A stretch of DNA of 64,000 bases from Planctomyces sp. SH-PL62 (GCF_001610895.1 NZ_CP011273.1:248001-312000), one strand, 5' to 3'. Positions 44,011-54,235 are shown, numbered from the stretch's first letter. The notes: generated from the sequence alone by a model not told the origin. Translations and numbers: made by a program.

Positions 44011-44580
44011 ATGGCTCGCCTCCAAGAACTGTACAAGACCGAGATCAAGCAGGCGGTCGCCGCCAAGTTCAACCTCGACAACCCGATGGCGATCCCCAAG
44101 CTCTCCAAGATCGTCGTCAACATGGGCGTCGGCCGGGCCACCCAGGACAAGACCATCCTGGACTCCGCCGCCGAGAGCCTCGGCCGGATCACCGGCCAGC
44201 GTCCGGCCCTCACCAAGGCCAAGACGTCGGTGTCGGGCTTCCGCCTCCGCGAGGGGAACGACATCGGCTGCAAGGTGACCCTGCGGGGGGCGAGGATGTA
44301 CGAATTCCTCGACCGCCTGGTGTCGATCGCCCTGCCTCGTATCCGCGACTTCCGCGGCGTCAACCCCAACAGCTTCGACGGCCACGGCAACTACAGCCTG
44401 GGCCTCGCCGAGCAGGTCGTCTTCCCCGAGATCGACGCCGACCGGATCCAGCACACCCACGGCATGGACGTGACCATCGTCACCACCGCCCAGAACGACG
44501 ACCAGGCCCGGGAACTCCTCCGCCTGTTCGGCGTCCCGTTCCGCCAGCCCGGCTCGGCCGGCGGCCGCTACGGCAAGTGA
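44011..44580 (+). CDS. rplE: 50S ribosomal protein uL5
   Basis: 189 residues. Conserved uL5 blocks are PMAIPKLSKIVVNMGVGRA, DSAAESLGRITGQRPALTKAKTSVSGFRLREGNDIGCKVTLRGARMYEFLDRLVSIALPRIRDFRG and NYSLGLAEQVVFPEI. It binds 5S rRNA and contacts the P-site tRNA. The gap to rpsN is 132 bp. Confidence 0.96.
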   Translation: MARLQELYKTEIKQAVAAKFNLDNPMAIPKLSKIVVNMGVGRATQDKTILDSAAESLGRITGQRPALTKAKTSVSGFRLREGNDIGCKVTLRGARMYEFLDRLVSIALPRIRDFRGVNPNSFDGHGNYSLGLAEQVVFPEIDADRIQHTHGMDVTIVTTAQNDDQARELLRLFGVPFRQPGSAGGRYGK

Positions 44581-44712
44581 GCCGGGCCGACCCCGGCCGA
44601 CCCCGATCCCGATCCGACGTACGCCCGACCCCAACCGGGTCGAAGTAACACCCCGACGCGAAATTGACCGGCCGCCGCGAGGCGTCCACCGCACGGTCCT
44701 GGAAGGTTGAGC

Positions 44713-44898
44713 ATGTCGACCAAGGCCCAGAAGATCAAGTCCGAGACGCCCCGCAAGTTCGCCGTCCAGCACCGCAATCGGTGCCGGCTTTGCGGTCGTC
44801 CCCGAGCCTACTATCGCAAGTTCGGCATCTGCCGGATCTGCTTCCGGAATCTGGCCAGCCGCGGCCTGATCCCGGGCGTCAAGAAGGCGAGCTGGTAG
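44713..44898 (+). CDS. rpsN: 30S ribosomal protein uS14, zinc-binding type
   Basis: 61 residues from the ATG at 44713. A TTG two codons earlier is possible, but GGAAGG is best spaced for the ATG. The short zinc form of uS14 is shown by Cys24, Cys27, Cys40 and Cys43 ([20 protein letters not shown]) and the end [10 protein letters not shown]. It belongs to the 30S head. A 240-bp gap separates it from rpsH. Confidence 0.95.
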   Translation: MSTKAQKIKSETPRKFAVQHRNRCRLCGRPRAYYRKFGICRICFRNLASRGLIPGVKKASW

Positions 44899-45138
44899 CG
44901 CGACGCCGGGCCGGGCCCGCTGCCCTCCCCCGCGCCGCCCGCGGCCCTCGCCCAGGCGCGTCCGCCGCGAACCCGCCGGCTCTTCGGCCGTGCGGAGCCG
45001 ACTCCCCCCACACTCCGAACAGAATAGTCGCGTCCGTCCGAGTCGCCCCGCCGCGCCGACGCACCCCGAGAGAGGAGCCGCCCCGAGAGGGCGCCCCCGG
45101 GGACGTTACCCGCGACGGTTCAGGAAGGCTTCCCCGCC

Positions 45139-45534
45139 ATGATGACCGACCCGATCGCAGATATGCTGACCCGGATCCGCAACGCCGTGCGGATCGAGCG
45201 CACGTCCCTCGACATGCCCGCTTCCAACATGCGGCGGGGGATCGCCCAGGTCCTTAAGGACGAAGGCTACATCTGGGATTTCGAAGAGATCGAGACCGTC
45301 CCGGCCCGCACCCTTCGGCTCCACATGAAGTACGGCCCCAACGGCGAGCGGCTGATCACCAAGATCGACCGCATCAGCAAGCCGGGCCGCCGGGTCTACC
45401 GGGGCTACAAGGACCTCAGGCCGGTCCTCGGCGGCATGGGGATCCAGATCCTCAGCACCCCTCGGGGGATCGTCAGCGACCGCCGCGCCCGCGACCAGAA
45501 GGTCGGCGGCGAAGTCCTGGCCATGATCTACTAA
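45139..45534 (+). CDS. rpsH: 30S ribosomal protein uS8
   Basis: 131 residues, standard. MMTDPIADMLTRIRNAVRIER, KPGRRVYRGYKDLRPVLGGMGIQILSTPRGIVSDRRARDQKVGGEVLAMIY is the typical C-terminal rRNA-binding part. It is a central-domain 16S-binding protein and the spc operon regulator in E. coli. The 240-bp upstream gap contains no recognised promoter or gene. Confidence 0.96.
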   Translation: MMTDPIADMLTRIRNAVRIERTSLDMPASNMRRGIAQVLKDEGYIWDFEEIETVPARTLRLHMKYGPNGERLITKIDRISKPGRRVYRGYKDLRPVLGGMGIQILSTPRGIVSDRRARDQKVGGEVLAMIY

Positions 45535-45603
45535 GCCGGGCCTCCGCCTCCCCGGGTACCGAACCACCTTCATCGCCAGAACAAGAACGAGGAAGACGGA
45601 GCC

Positions 45604-46155
45604 ATGTCCCGTATCGGTCGAAAGCCGGTCGTCGTCCCGGCCAACGTGAAAGTCGCGATCGCCGACTCGACGATCCAGGTCGAGGGGCCCAAGGGCAAGC
45701 TCAGCTACGGCCACCGTCCCGAGGTCTCCGTGACCTTCGACGAGGCCAAGAACGAGATCGCCGTCGCCCGTCGCAACGACGAGCGGATGAGCCGGGCGCT
45801 CCACGGCCTGACCCGGAGCCTCGTGGCCAACATGGTCGAGGGCGTGGCGACCGGCTACACCCGGAAGCTTGAGATCGTCGGCGTCGGCTACCAGGCCCAG
45901 CTCAAGAAGGCGAACACCATCGCCTTGCAGGTCGGGTACGCCAACCAGATCGTCCTGGAGGCGCCCGCCGGGGTGACGGTGGCCGTCCCGGACGCCACGC
46001 ACGTCGTCGTCACCGGCGCCGACAAGCAGGCCGTCGGCCAGTTCGCCGCCGAGGTCCGCGCGGTGCGGCCGCCCGAACCCTACAAGGGCAAGGGGATCCG
46101 CTACGAGGGCGAGGCCGTCCGTCGCAAGGCGGGCAAGGCGTTCGGCTCGAAGTGA
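45604..46155 (+). CDS. rplF: 50S ribosomal protein uL6
   Basis: 183 residues with the two-fold repeated uL6 domain. MSRIGRKPVVVPANVKVAI is the start, LHGLTRSLVANMVEGVATGYTRKLEIVGVGYQAQLKKANTIALQVGYANQI the middle, and GADKQAVGQFAAEVRAVRPPEPYKGKGIRYEGE with the basic end the C-terminus. It sits at the factor-binding site near the sarcin-ricin loop. Confidence 0.96.
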   Translation: MSRIGRKPVVVPANVKVAIADSTIQVEGPKGKLSYGHRPEVSVTFDEAKNEIAVARRNDERMSRALHGLTRSLVANMVEGVATGYTRKLEIVGVGYQAQLKKANTIALQVGYANQIVLEAPAGVTVAVPDATHVVVTGADKQAVGQFAAEVRAVRPPEPYKGKGIRYEGEAVRRKAGKAFGSK

Positions 46156-46268
46156 CCCCGCGTTCCGCCTGAGAACCAAGAGACCCGCAAGACCCCGTCC
46201 GAGACGGCGCCGGCCCCGTCCCACCGACGCGAGCCCCGCCGGCCGCCGACAGCGAGAGGATCGTTCCC

Positions 46269-46646
46269 GTGGACACCGCCAACCACCACCTGCTGGTCCA
46301 GACGCGCCGCCTGCGCCGCCAGCGCCGGATTCGCAAGCGGCTCGCCGGGACGCCCGAGCGTCCCCGCCTGGCCGTCTTCCGCAGCTCGAAGCACATTTAC
46401 GCCCAGGTGATCGACGACCGGGCCGGCAAGACCCTGGTCCAGGCGAGCACCGTGGATCCCGAGGTCAAGGCCGAGGTCGCCTACGGCGGCAACAAGGCGG
46501 CCGCCGCGGTCGTCGGCCGGGTCGTCGCGGCGCGAGCCAAGGCGGCCGGTCTGGGCAAGATCTGCTTCGACCGCCGCAGCTACAAGTATCACGGCCGCGT
46601 CGAGGCCCTGGCCGCCGCCGCTCGCGAGGCCGGCCTCGATTTCTGA
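46269..46646 (+). CDS. rplR: 50S ribosomal protein uL18
   Basis: 125 residues from the GTG at 46269 ([17 protein letters not shown]). uL18 features are [87 protein letters not shown]. It binds 5S rRNA together with uL5. An AGCGAGAGGATC stretch forms the ribosome site. Confidence 0.95.
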   Translation: MDTANHHLLVQTRRLRRQRRIRKRLAGTPERPRLAVFRSSKHIYAQVIDDRAGKTLVQASTVDPEVKAEVAYGGNKAAAAVVGRVVAARAKAAGLGKICFDRRSYKYHGRVEALAAAAREAGLDF

Positions 46647-46736
46647 CCTCGATCCGAAAGATCCGTCGCGTCGCCCGAACTCGGTCGACATGCAGCTCAC
46701 ACCGAATCATACTGGCAGAGAGAAGGAGTATCCCAC

Positions 46737-47234
46737 GTGTCGACCGACACACGAGATCGCGACCGCGACCGCGGCGAATGGGTTGAGAGCGTCGTCGCGA
46801 TCCGCCGTTGCGCGGCGGTGGTGAAGGGGGGCCGTCGGTTCAGCTTCAACGCGCTCGTCGTGGTCGGCAACGGCCGCGGGCAGGTGAGCTGGGGCTACGG
46901 CAAGGCCAACGAGGTCCCGCCGGCCGTCGAGAAGGGCGTCAAGGACGCCCACAAGCAGATGAAGCGGGTCCAGCTCCGGGGCACCACCATTCCCCACACG
47001 GTCGTCGGCCGCTTCGGCGCCGCGAGCGTCCTGATGATGCCCGCCGCACCGGGCACCGGCGTCATCGCCGGCGGCGCGGTCCGCGCCGTGGTCGAGGCCG
47101 CGGGGATCCGCGACGTCCTCACCAAGAGCTTCGGCTCGCCCAACAAGCTCAACCTCGTCAAGGCCGCCATCCAGGGCCTCACCCAGCTCCGCACGAAGGA
47201 AGAGATCGCCCGCCTCCGGGGAGTCCAGATCTAA
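46737..47234 (+). CDS. rpsE: 30S ribosomal protein uS5
   Basis: 165 residues from the GTG at 46737, preceded by AGAAGGAG. The dsRBD-like half has [47 protein letters not shown]. The C-terminal half has [53 protein letters not shown]. It acts in decoding fidelity. rpmD (uL30), normally next, is missing: the rplO start overlaps the rpsE stop. Confidence 0.96.
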   Translation: MSTDTRDRDRDRGEWVESVVAIRRCAAVVKGGRRFSFNALVVVGNGRGQVSWGYGKANEVPPAVEKGVKDAHKQMKRVQLRGTTIPHTVVGRFGAASVLMMPAAPGTGVIAGGAVRAVVEAAGIRDVLTKSFGSPNKLNLVKAAIQGLTQLRTKEEIARLRGVQI

Positions 47235-47728
47235 TGCAATTGCACGACGTCCACGAAGGTATCCAGCGCCGTAAGAAGCGCAAGCGCGTCGGCCGGGGCG
47301 TCGGCTCCGGTCACGGCAAGACCTCCAGCAAGGGCCACAAGGGCCACAGCTCGCGCCAGGGCTTCAAGATCGGCGCCCTGTTCGAGGGCGGCCAGATCAC
47401 CCTGGCCCGCCGGGTCCCCAAGCGGGGCTTCTTCAACGGCGCCTTCAAGAAGCACTTCGTCCTGGTCAACCTCGGCGAACTCGACAGCTTCTTCCCCGAG
47501 CCGGGGGTCGTCGACGAGGCCGCCCTCCGCGCCACGGGGCTGGTCAAGGGCTACGCCCACGACGGCATCAAGATCCTCGCCGACGGCGAGGTGACCAAGG
47601 CCTTCGAGATCCACGCCACCAAGTTCAGCGAGGCGGCCGTCGCCAAGATCGAGGCCGCCGGCGGCAAAGCCGTCGTCGCCCCCTACATCGGCAAGGTCGC
47701 CAAGCCGGACGAGACCTGCGGGTCCTGA
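47234..47728 (+). CDS. rplO: 50S ribosomal protein uL15
   Basis: 164 residues. The ATG at 47234 overlaps the rpsE stop (TAATG), suggesting coupled translation. The N-terminal glycine/arginine-rich part is typical: KRKRVGRGVGSGHGKTSSKGHKGHSSRQG, EGGQITLARRVPKRGFFN. The C-terminal domain has LVKGYAHDGIKILADGEVTKAFEI and IEAAGGKAVV. It is a late 50S assembly protein. Confidence 0.95.
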   Translation: MQLHDVHEGIQRRKKRKRVGRGVGSGHGKTSSKGHKGHSSRQGFKIGALFEGGQITLARRVPKRGFFNGAFKKHFVLVNLGELDSFFPEPGVVDEAALRATGLVKGYAHDGIKILADGEVTKAFEIHATKFSEAAVAKIEAAGGKAVVAPYIGKVAKPDETCGS

Positions 47729-47920
47729 CCCGCCCCCGCTTTCATTCCGCCGCGGCGCGTCGATCGGCGATCGGCGCGTCGGCGGCGGTCCTATTTTGAT
47801 CGAGACCCGGCGACGCCCCGCCGCGACGGCCCCGGACGGGCCCTCCCCCGGGGCTTCGCGACCCAATCGGCCCATACCGGCCCGAACGATGAACCACGGC
47901 CCCAGCGGAGGCGATCGCGC

Positions 47921-49294
47921 GTGGACAAGCTGATCACCATCTTCAAGATCCCCGAACTCCGGCGGAAGATCCTGTTCACCGCCCTGCTCCTGGCCATCTA
48001 CCGGATCGGGTTCTACGTCCCGCTGCCGATCGTCAACCAGGCCCAGCTCCGAAACTGGGAAGAGCAGCTCAGCACCAACGCCGCCGGCAAGATCTTCGGC
48101 ACCGTCGCGATGTTCGGCGGCACCTCGATCGGCATGAGCACGATCTTCGGCCTGGGCATCATGCCCTACATCTCCGCTTCAATCATCTTCCAGCTCCTGG
48201 GCAGCGTCGTCCCGTCGCTCGAGGCGATGATGAAGGAAGGAGAGAGCGGCCGCAAGCGGATCAATGAGTATACGCGATACGCCACGGTCGTCTTATGCGC
48301 CGTGCAGAGCGCGTTCTGGGTGCAATATATGATGAGCCCCCAGATGAACGTGGTCTTGCCGGAGTATCGCGACATCTGGCATGGCATGGTCTCCGTCTCG
48401 ATCATGACGGCGGGGACGGTCTTCCTGATGTGGGTCGGCGAGCAGATCGACGAGTACGGCATCGGCAACGGCATCAGTCTGCTCATCATGGCGGGCATCC
48501 TCTCGCGCCTTCCCGTCGCCCTCCAGGGGCTTTGGCAGAACGCGACCACCCGACTCACCCCCGAGCCCGGCAAGTACGGCATCATCACGATCGCCCTGCT
48601 GCTGATCCTGTTCGTCGCGGTCGTCGTCGGCGTCGTGGCGATCACCGAGAGCCAGAGACGGATCCCGACCCAGTCGGCCAAGCACGTCAGGGGCCGTCGA
48701 GTCTTCGGCGGGACGCGACAGTACCTTCCGCTGAAGGTGAACCAGGCCGGCGTCATGCCGATCATCTTCGCCTCCAGCTTGCTCATCTTCCCGTCCCTGA
48801 TCCTCAGCGCCCTGGCTCGCTCCACCGCCAGCCTTCGGTCGGACACCTGGTCGATCGGCTCGTTCTTCGCGACCACGCTCCAGGACCTCGCCGACGCCTT
48901 CCAGCGCCAGGGGTATCTGTACACGCTCTCCAACATCGTGATGATCTACTTCTTCTGCTACTTCTGGACGGCCATCACCTTCAACCCGAAGGACATGTCC
49001 GAGAACCTGAAGGACTACGGCAGCTTCATCCCGGGCTACCGCCCCGGGCGTCGCACGGCCGAGTACCTGGAGAAGGTCATGCTGCGGATCACTTACGTGG
49101 GGGCGGCCTTCCTGTCGCTCGTCGCGGTGATCCCGACGCTGGTCCAGAACGGCCTGAACGTCGACTTCACGGTGGCCCAGTTTCTGGGCGGCACCGGCCT
49201 GCTGATCGTCGTGAGCGTCTGCCTCGACCTGGTCCAGAAAATCGACAGCCACCTCGTGATGCGGAACTATTCGGGACTTGTGAATCGCAAGTGA
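47921..49294 (+). CDS. secY: Protein translocase channel subunit SecY
   Basis: 457 residues from the GTG at 47921 (GCGGAGG upstream). Ten membrane helices are expected and visible. Signatures include LGIMPYISASIIFQLL (helix 2 region), GNGISLLIMAGILSRLP, the cytoplasmic loop VNQAGVMPIIFASSLLIFPSL and YFFCYFWTAITFNPKDMSENLKDYGSFIPGYRPGRRTAEYL. It is the Sec channel of the cytoplasmic membrane. In many bacteria adk follows secY; here map follows directly. Confidence 0.96.
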   Translation: MDKLITIFKIPELRRKILFTALLLAIYRIGFYVPLPIVNQAQLRNWEEQLSTNAAGKIFGTVAMFGGTSIGMSTIFGLGIMPYISASIIFQLLGSVVPSLEAMMKEGESGRKRINEYTRYATVVLCAVQSAFWVQYMMSPQMNVVLPEYRDIWHGMVSVSIMTAGTVFLMWVGEQIDEYGIGNGISLLIMAGILSRLPVALQGLWQNATTRLTPEPGKYGIITIALLLILFVAVVVGVVAITESQRRIPTQSAKHVRGRRVFGGTRQYLPLKVNQAGVMPIIFASSLLIFPSLILSALARSTASLRSDTWSIGSFFATTLQDLADAFQRQGYLYTLSNIVMIYFFCYFWTAITFNPKDMSENLKDYGSFIPGYRPGRRTAEYLEKVMLRITYVGAAFLSLVAVIPTLVQNGLNVDFTVAQFLGGTGLLIVVSVCLDLVQKIDSHLVMRNYSGLVNRK

Positions 49295-49442
49295 CCCCAG
49301 GAGTCGCCGCATCGTGTCATCGCAACACGGATCGGGCCGCCGTCCCACGCTTCCCCCCCTCCCCTCCGGAGCCCTTCGGCGTCCGGAGGGCATGGGCGGG
49401 CCGAAACCGGGATCGGGTCCGCCGCCGTCCCGGAGGACCCCC

Positions 49443-50219
49443 GTGATCCAGCTCAAAAGCCCCCGCGAGATCGCCCTGATGCGGGAAGCCGGGCGACTCG
49501 TCGCTCGGGCGCTCGGCGAGGCTCGCAAGCTGGCCGTGCCGGGGGCGACTACCGCCGATCTCGACGAGGCCGTGGCCTCGGTCTTCCGCGAGGCCGGTGC
49601 CACCCCCCTGTTCCTGGGCTATCCGTCCTCGATGCGGGGCAAGCCGCCGTTCCCGGCCGTCATCTGCTCCAGCGTCAACGAACACGTCGTCCACGGCATC
49701 CCCAACCGTCGCCCGTTGCGCGAAGGGGACGTCGTCGCGGTCGACACCGGCTGCCGCCTTAACGGCTGGTGCGGCGACTCCGCCGTCACCCTCCCCATCG
49801 GCCAGGTGGCGCCCGACGTCCAGAAGCTCCTGGATTGCACCTCCGAGACCCTGGACCTCGCCGTCCGCGCCATGGGGCGTTGCCGCTACTGGTCGGAAGT
49901 GGCCTCGTTGATGGAGCAGTACGTCAAAAGCCAGGGCTTCTACGTCATCGAAAAGTTCGTCGGCCACGGCATCGGCAAGGAGATGCACGAGGAACCGCAA
50001 GTTCCCAACTTCTTCAGCAAGGCGCTCCGCAAGCACGACATCCTGCTCGAGCCGGGCCTGGTGCTGGCGGTCGAGCCCATGGTGTCGATGGGGACGAAGG
50101 ACGTGCGGACCCTGGACGACGGCTGGACCGTCGAGACCCGCGACCGCCGCCCCAGCGCCCACTTCGAACACACCATCGCGATGACGCCCGAAGGTCCCGA
50201 GATCCTCACGCTTCCCTGA
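49443..50219 (+). CDS. map: Methionine aminopeptidase, type I
   Basis: 258 residues from the GTG at 49443 (MIQLKSPREIALMREAGRLVARAL). The pita-bread fold motifs are present: FPAVICSSVNEHVVHGIPN with the first His, VVAVDTGCRLNGWCGDSAVT with the metal Asp residues, GHGIGKEMHEEPQVPNF with the metal His, GLVLAVEPMVSMG, and the last Glu in HFEHTIAMT. The first Asp metal position is in VDTG and the second in GDSAVT. It removes initiator Met from new proteins. It follows secY by 148 bp, with no adk between. Confidence 0.93.
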   Translation: MIQLKSPREIALMREAGRLVARALGEARKLAVPGATTADLDEAVASVFREAGATPLFLGYPSSMRGKPPFPAVICSSVNEHVVHGIPNRRPLREGDVVAVDTGCRLNGWCGDSAVTLPIGQVAPDVQKLLDCTSETLDLAVRAMGRCRYWSEVASLMEQYVKSQGFYVIEKFVGHGIGKEMHEEPQVPNFFSKALRKHDILLEPGLVLAVEPMVSMGTKDVRTLDDGWTVETRDRRPSAHFEHTIAMTPEGPEILTLP

Positions 50220-50703
50220 GCGGACGGAGGAGGCCGGATGCGACGGGAACTCACGACCTCCAGTAGGAAATCGCGACGAAATTATCTTGACGAAAGTGGA
50301 AGCAGAGACCCTTGCGGAAGAGAAGGAAGATCGTTAGGATGGTCGAATTCCCCGGTGGGCCCGCCATGCCTCAGTGCGCCTGGGCTTCCTGACGCCCAGC
50401 GACCGTCGGGTCGATCGGCGAGCGCGATCATCGAGATTTCGGACGGCTGACGCGGGAATCGCGGCCGCTACGAATGCCGCGTCGCCCCCGGCTCGTTCCG
50501 GCCGCCGGCCGCACCGCCGGTGCCAGGTCTTCCCTCGAGGACGGACCTGGCGACCGATCGGCCGGGCGACCAATCGCCGGTGGACGATGGACGCCGCCGG
50601 GGCGGGCGAACCGGCGTCCCGACGGCGCATCCGCCGAGGGGCGGCGTCTCGGCCACGCAAGTCGGCGTTCCCACGGACAATACACAGGAAAGCAGCGACG
50701 GCC
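50220..50703. other. Gap between map and rpmJ; no infA
   Basis: 484 bases. infA usually lies here, but no IF1-like OB-fold sequence is seen in any frame. Positions 50260-50345 are noticeably A-rich (AAATTATCTTGACGAAAG), unlike the flanks, and contain a TTGACG but no matching -10 box. The rest is G/C-rich and unremarkable. Confidence 0.55.
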
Positions 50704-50817
50704 ATGAAAGTGCGATCGAGCGTCAAGAGGATCTGCGAGAACTGCAAGATCGTGAGGCGGGCGGGCAAGGTCCTGGTGATCTGCTCGAACCCCCGACACA
50801 AGCAACGACAGGGCTGA
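50704..50817 (+). CDS. rpmJ: 50S ribosomal protein bL36, zinc type
   Basis: 37 residues: [20 protein letters not shown], then [17 protein letters not shown]. The zinc ligands of the C+ form are Cys11, Cys14, Cys27 and His32. It is a late 50S protein. AGGAAAGCAGCGACGGCC before the ATG supplies the ribosome site. It lies before rpsM, as in the classical alpha operon. Confidence 0.96.
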   Translation: MKVRSSVKRICENCKIVRRAGKVLVICSNPRHKQRQG

Positions 50818-50910
50818 CGTCCGCGGCGCCCCCGGCCCAGCCGGTGTGCGTCGGGAGGGCGCGGCCGATCCCAACTTTAGTACAGCCGTGGATCGACGGA
50901 GACTGATGGA

Positions 50911-51294
50911 ATGCCTCGTATTCTGGGCGTGGACATACCCAACGACAAGCGGACGGTGATCTCGCTGCGCTACATCTACGGGATCGGGCCGACCCTCGCA
51001 GCGCAACTCTGCGAGCGGGCCGGGATCGACCCGGAGAAGCGGGCCCGCGACCTGAGCGAGGATGATCTGGCGAAGCTGGCGGGCCTGCTCGACAACGAGT
51101 ACACGGTCGAAGGCCAGCTCCGTCGTCAGGTCCAGCAGAACATCGGCCGGCTCCGCGAGATCGGTTGCTATCGGGGACTTCGGCACCGCAAGGGCCTCCC
51201 CGTCCGCGGCCAGCGGACCCGCACCAACGCCCGGACCCGCAAGGGGCCGAGGAAGACGGTGGCCGGCAAGAAGGGCGTCAAGGAGATGCGCTGA
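50911..51294 (+). CDS. rpsM: 30S ribosomal protein uS13
   Basis: 127 residues. [82 protein letters not shown] is typical, with the basic tail reaching the P-site tRNA. It is a 30S head protein bridging to the 50S subunit. A 210-bp gap precedes rpsK. Confidence 0.96.
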   Translation: MPRILGVDIPNDKRTVISLRYIYGIGPTLAAQLCERAGIDPEKRARDLSEDDLAKLAGLLDNEYTVEGQLRRQVQQNIGRLREIGCYRGLRHRKGLPVRGQRTRTNARTRKGPRKTVAGKKGVKEMR

Positions 51295-51504
51295 GGCCGC
51301 GACGGCCCGACCAGGGCTGTCGGCTCGCGCGTCGCATCGCGTCGCGGGTTCGCCCCGAGGCGAGGCGGCCGGGCCGGGACGCGGCGGGGGACGCGGATCG
51401 AGCATCGAGAATGGGCGGGCGCGAGGCGGCCGCTGGACGGTTGCGGGTCGTTCGATCCGCGGACGACACAAGCACGAATCAGTTAGACGAGGAGCGCAGG
51501 ACCC

Positions 51505-51885
51505 GTGGCCAAGGCCAAGAAGCGGAAGACGCGACGCAACGTAAGCCGTGCGGTGGTGCATATCAAGGCGACGTTCAACAACACCACCGTGACCATCACC
51601 GATCCCAACGGCGACGCCCTTTGCTGGGCCTCGTCGGGGACCGTCGGCTTCAAGGGGAGCCGCAAGAGCACGCCGTTCGCCGCCCAGCGCGCCGCCGAGA
51701 CGGCCGCCGCCTCGGCGACGAAGTACGGCGTCAAGGAGGTCGAGGTCAAGGTGAAGGGCCCCGGCTCCGGCCGCGAAAGCGCGATCACCGCGATCCAGGC
51801 CTCGGGCCTGTCGATCAAGGCGATCGAGGACGTCACCCCGCTGCCGCACAACGGCTGCCGCCCCCCCAAGAAGCGCCGCGTCTGA
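51505..51885 (+). CDS. rpsK: 30S ribosomal protein uS11
   Basis: 126 residues from the GTG at 51505 (GAGGAGCGCAGGACCC upstream). Core: [96 protein letters not shown]. It forms the 30S platform. In the alpha cluster it lies between rpsM and rpsD. Confidence 0.97.
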   Translation: MAKAKKRKTRRNVSRAVVHIKATFNNTTVTITDPNGDALCWASSGTVGFKGSRKSTPFAAQRAAETAAASATKYGVKEVEVKVKGPGSGRESAITAIQASGLSIKAIEDVTPLPHNGCRPPKKRRV

Positions 51886-52046
51886 CCGCCGGTCGCGCCG
51901 CGACGCCCGGGCCGGCGGAGCCCCCCCGCCCCGCCCGACGACATCCCCGCGTCGCGAACGCGACACCCCCCGGGGCCCGCAAGACGGGCCCCCCCCGCCG
52001 CACACGTACGAGTCAAACCAAACGTTCGAGGTTCGTTGGATCTACC

Positions 52047-52676
52047 ATGGGACGATATACAGGACCGGTCTGCCGGCTTTGCCGCCGCGAGGGCGTCAAC
52101 CTCTACCTCAAGGGGGCGAGGTGCTACAGCAACAAGTGCGCGATCGTGCGCCGGGACGGCGTCCCGGGCATGCACCAGTTCCGCCGCGGCAAGGCCAGCG
52201 AATACGCCATTCGGCTTCGTGAGAAGCAGAAGGTCAAGCGGTATTACGGCATCTTCGAGCGGCAGTTCCGCAAGTACTACGCCGAAGCCGCCCGCAAGAG
52301 CGGCAACACCGGCGACGCCCTGATGTCGCTGCTGGAGCGTCGGCTGGACAACGTGGTGGCGCGGCTCCAGTTCGCCGCCAGCCGCCCGCAGTCGCGACAG
52401 TTCATCCGTCACGGCCACATCCTGGTCAACGGCAAGAAGGTCGACATCCCGAGCTACCTCGTCCGCCCCGGCGACCAGGTCTCGGTCAAGAACCGCGAGC
52501 AGTCGCGGAATCTCGCCCTGGAGAACCAGGCGGCCGACTTCCTGGCCCCGGTCCCCGACTGGCTCGACCGGATCAGCACCGATCCCCCCGAAGGCCGCAT
52601 CAGCCGCCTGCCGACCGTCCAGGACGTGGCTCTGCCGGTGACGCCGCAGTTGATCGTTGAGTTGTTGAGCCGCTGA
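52047..52676 (+). CDS. rpsD: 30S ribosomal protein uS4, zinc type
   Basis: 209 residues from the ATG at 52047; the frame is open upstream but not conserved. The N-terminal zinc motif is Cys9, Cys12, Cys26 and Cys31 ([14 protein letters not shown]). The S4 RNA-binding domain is at about 95-160 ([51 protein letters not shown]). It is a primary 16S-binding protein. Gaps to both neighbours lack recognised signals. Confidence 0.96.
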   Translation: MGRYTGPVCRLCRREGVNLYLKGARCYSNKCAIVRRDGVPGMHQFRRGKASEYAIRLREKQKVKRYYGIFERQFRKYYAEAARKSGNTGDALMSLLERRLDNVVARLQFAASRPQSRQFIRHGHILVNGKKVDIPSYLVRPGDQVSVKNREQSRNLALENQAADFLAPVPDWLDRISTDPPEGRISRLPTVQDVALPVTPQLIVELLSR

Positions 52677-52710
52677 CCGCGTCCGGCCGAGAGCACCATC
52701 AGGGGGATTC

Positions 52711-53709
52711 ATGATGCGTATCCGTTGGCGCGGCCTCGAACTGCCCAGCCGTGTCGTCTGCAACCGCGACAACCTCTCCGACACCTTCGGCGAGTTCCAC
52801 GTCGAGCCGTTCGAGCGCGGCTTCGGCCACACCGTGGGCAACAGCCTGCGTCGCATCCTCCTCTCCAGCCTGGAGGGGAGCGCGATCACCAAGATCAAGA
52901 TCCAGGGGGTCCAGCACGAGTTCTCGTCGATCCCCGGCATGGTGGACGACATCACGGATCTGGTGCTCAACATCAAGCTCCTGGTGGTGAAGAACCACTC
53001 GGAGCATCCCCGGACGATCCGGATCGATCGCGACCGTCGGGGCGTCGTCACCGCCGCGGACATCCTCCACGACGAGTCGATCGAGATCATCAATCCCGAC
53101 CACATCCTCTGCACCCTGACCGACGACGTCCCCTTCCACCTGGAGATGACCGTCGAGAACGGGCGGGGCTACAAGACCGCCGCCGAGGGGCACACCGACG
53201 ACCTGGAGATCGGCGTCATCCCGATCGACTCCAGCTTCAGCCCGGTCCACCGGGTCGAATACCACGTCGAGAACACCCGCGTCGGCCAGCGCACCAACTA
53301 CGACAAGCTCATCGTCCGGATCTGGACCACCGGCGTCCTGAACCCCGAGATGGCCCTCGTCGAGGCCGCGAAGATCCTTCGCAAGCACCTCAACCCGTTC
53401 GTCCAGTACAACGAGCCGGGCCCCGGCCTCTCGATCGAGTCCGGCCCCTACGACGGCGGGAACTACGCCCCGCTCGACGCCGAACTCGAGCGTAAGCTCG
53501 ACATGAGCCTGGCCGAGCTGGAGCTGTCCGTGCGGGCGACGAACTGCCTCGAAAGCGAGGGGATCACCACCGTCCGCCACCTGGTGAGCCGCTCCGAGGA
53601 CCAGCTCCTCAACGTCCGCAACTTCGGCGAGACCACCCTCAAGGAGGTCCGGGCCAAGCTCCACGAGATCGGCCTCGACCTGGGCATGAACGTCCCCCCC
53701 AAGAGCTGA
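52711..53709 (+). CDS. rpoA: RNA polymerase alpha subunit
   Basis: 332 residues. The start is the ATG at 52711 or 52714 (AGGGGG upstream). The N-terminal domain has [39 protein letters not shown] and [21 protein letters not shown] (assembly with beta and beta'). The C-terminal domain has [53 protein letters not shown] (UP-element and activator contacts). It has normal length and domain order. Confidence 0.97.
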   Translation: MMRIRWRGLELPSRVVCNRDNLSDTFGEFHVEPFERGFGHTVGNSLRRILLSSLEGSAITKIKIQGVQHEFSSIPGMVDDITDLVLNIKLLVVKNHSEHPRTIRIDRDRRGVVTAADILHDESIEIINPDHILCTLTDDVPFHLEMTVENGRGYKTAAEGHTDDLEIGVIPIDSSFSPVHRVEYHVENTRVGQRTNYDKLIVRIWTTGVLNPEMALVEAAKILRKHLNPFVQYNEPGPGLSIESGPYDGGNYAPLDAELERKLDMSLAELELSVRATNCLESEGITTVRHLVSRSEDQLLNVRNFGETTLKEVRAKLHEIGLDLGMNVPPKS

Positions 53710-53812
53710 CCGGTTTTCGCGACGTCCGCCCGGACCGCCGCCCCGCCCCCCGACGGCGCGACGGCCCCGGGCCGAACCGACGAAGCCCTTACGATCAGAT
53801 AAGAAATTCGCC

Positions 53813-54235
53813 ATGCGTCACAAGAAAGCCGGCCGCAAGTTCAAGCGTTCCCCCGAACACCGCCGCATGCTCCTGCGCAATCTGGCCACGGCGCTCCTGG
53901 AGCACGGCAAGATCACGACCACCGTCCCCAAGGCGAAGGAACTCCAGCCTTACGTCGAGAAGCTGATCACCTCCGCCAAGGAGGGCTTCAAGCTCGACCC
54001 CTTCCGCCGCAGCCTGGCCGTCCTCAATAACAAAGAGGTCGCCTACAAGCTGTTCCACGAGATCGGCCCCCGGTTCGCCAGCCGCCCCGGCGGCTACACC
54101 CGGATCTACAAGCTCGCCAAGGTCCGTCAGGGCGACGCCGCCGAGATGGCCGTCATCCAGCTCCTCGGCGAGAACGAGACGATCAAGACCCCCAGCCGCC
54201 CCGCCGTCGTCGCGGCCGAGGCTCCCACGGCCTGA
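53813..54235 (+). CDS. rplQ: 50S ribosomal protein bL17
   Basis: 140 residues. MRHKKAGRKFKRSPEHRRMLLRNLATALLEHGKITTTVPKAKELQPYVEKLITSAKEG is typical, followed by GPRFASRPGGYTRIYKLAKVRQGDAAEMAVIQLLG. It lies near the tunnel exit. It closes the ribosomal super-operon; a strong hairpin follows at 54276-54311. Confidence 0.96.
   Translation: MRHKKAGRKFKRSPEHRRMLLRNLATALLEHGKITTTVPKAKELQPYVEKLITSAKEGFKLDPFRRSLAVLNNKEVAYKLFHEIGPRFASRPGGYTRIYKLAKVRQGDAAEMAVIQLLGENETIKTPSRPAVVAAEAPTA

Noticed and set aside
50286-50315. A TTGACG box in the A-rich patch after map as a promoter for rpmJ
   Set aside because: No acceptable -10 hexamer lies at 15-19 bp, so a promoter cannot be supported.
50220-50703. A possible infA between map and rpmJ
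   Set aside because: No frame shows the IF1 OB-fold sequence; the gap is simply non-coding.
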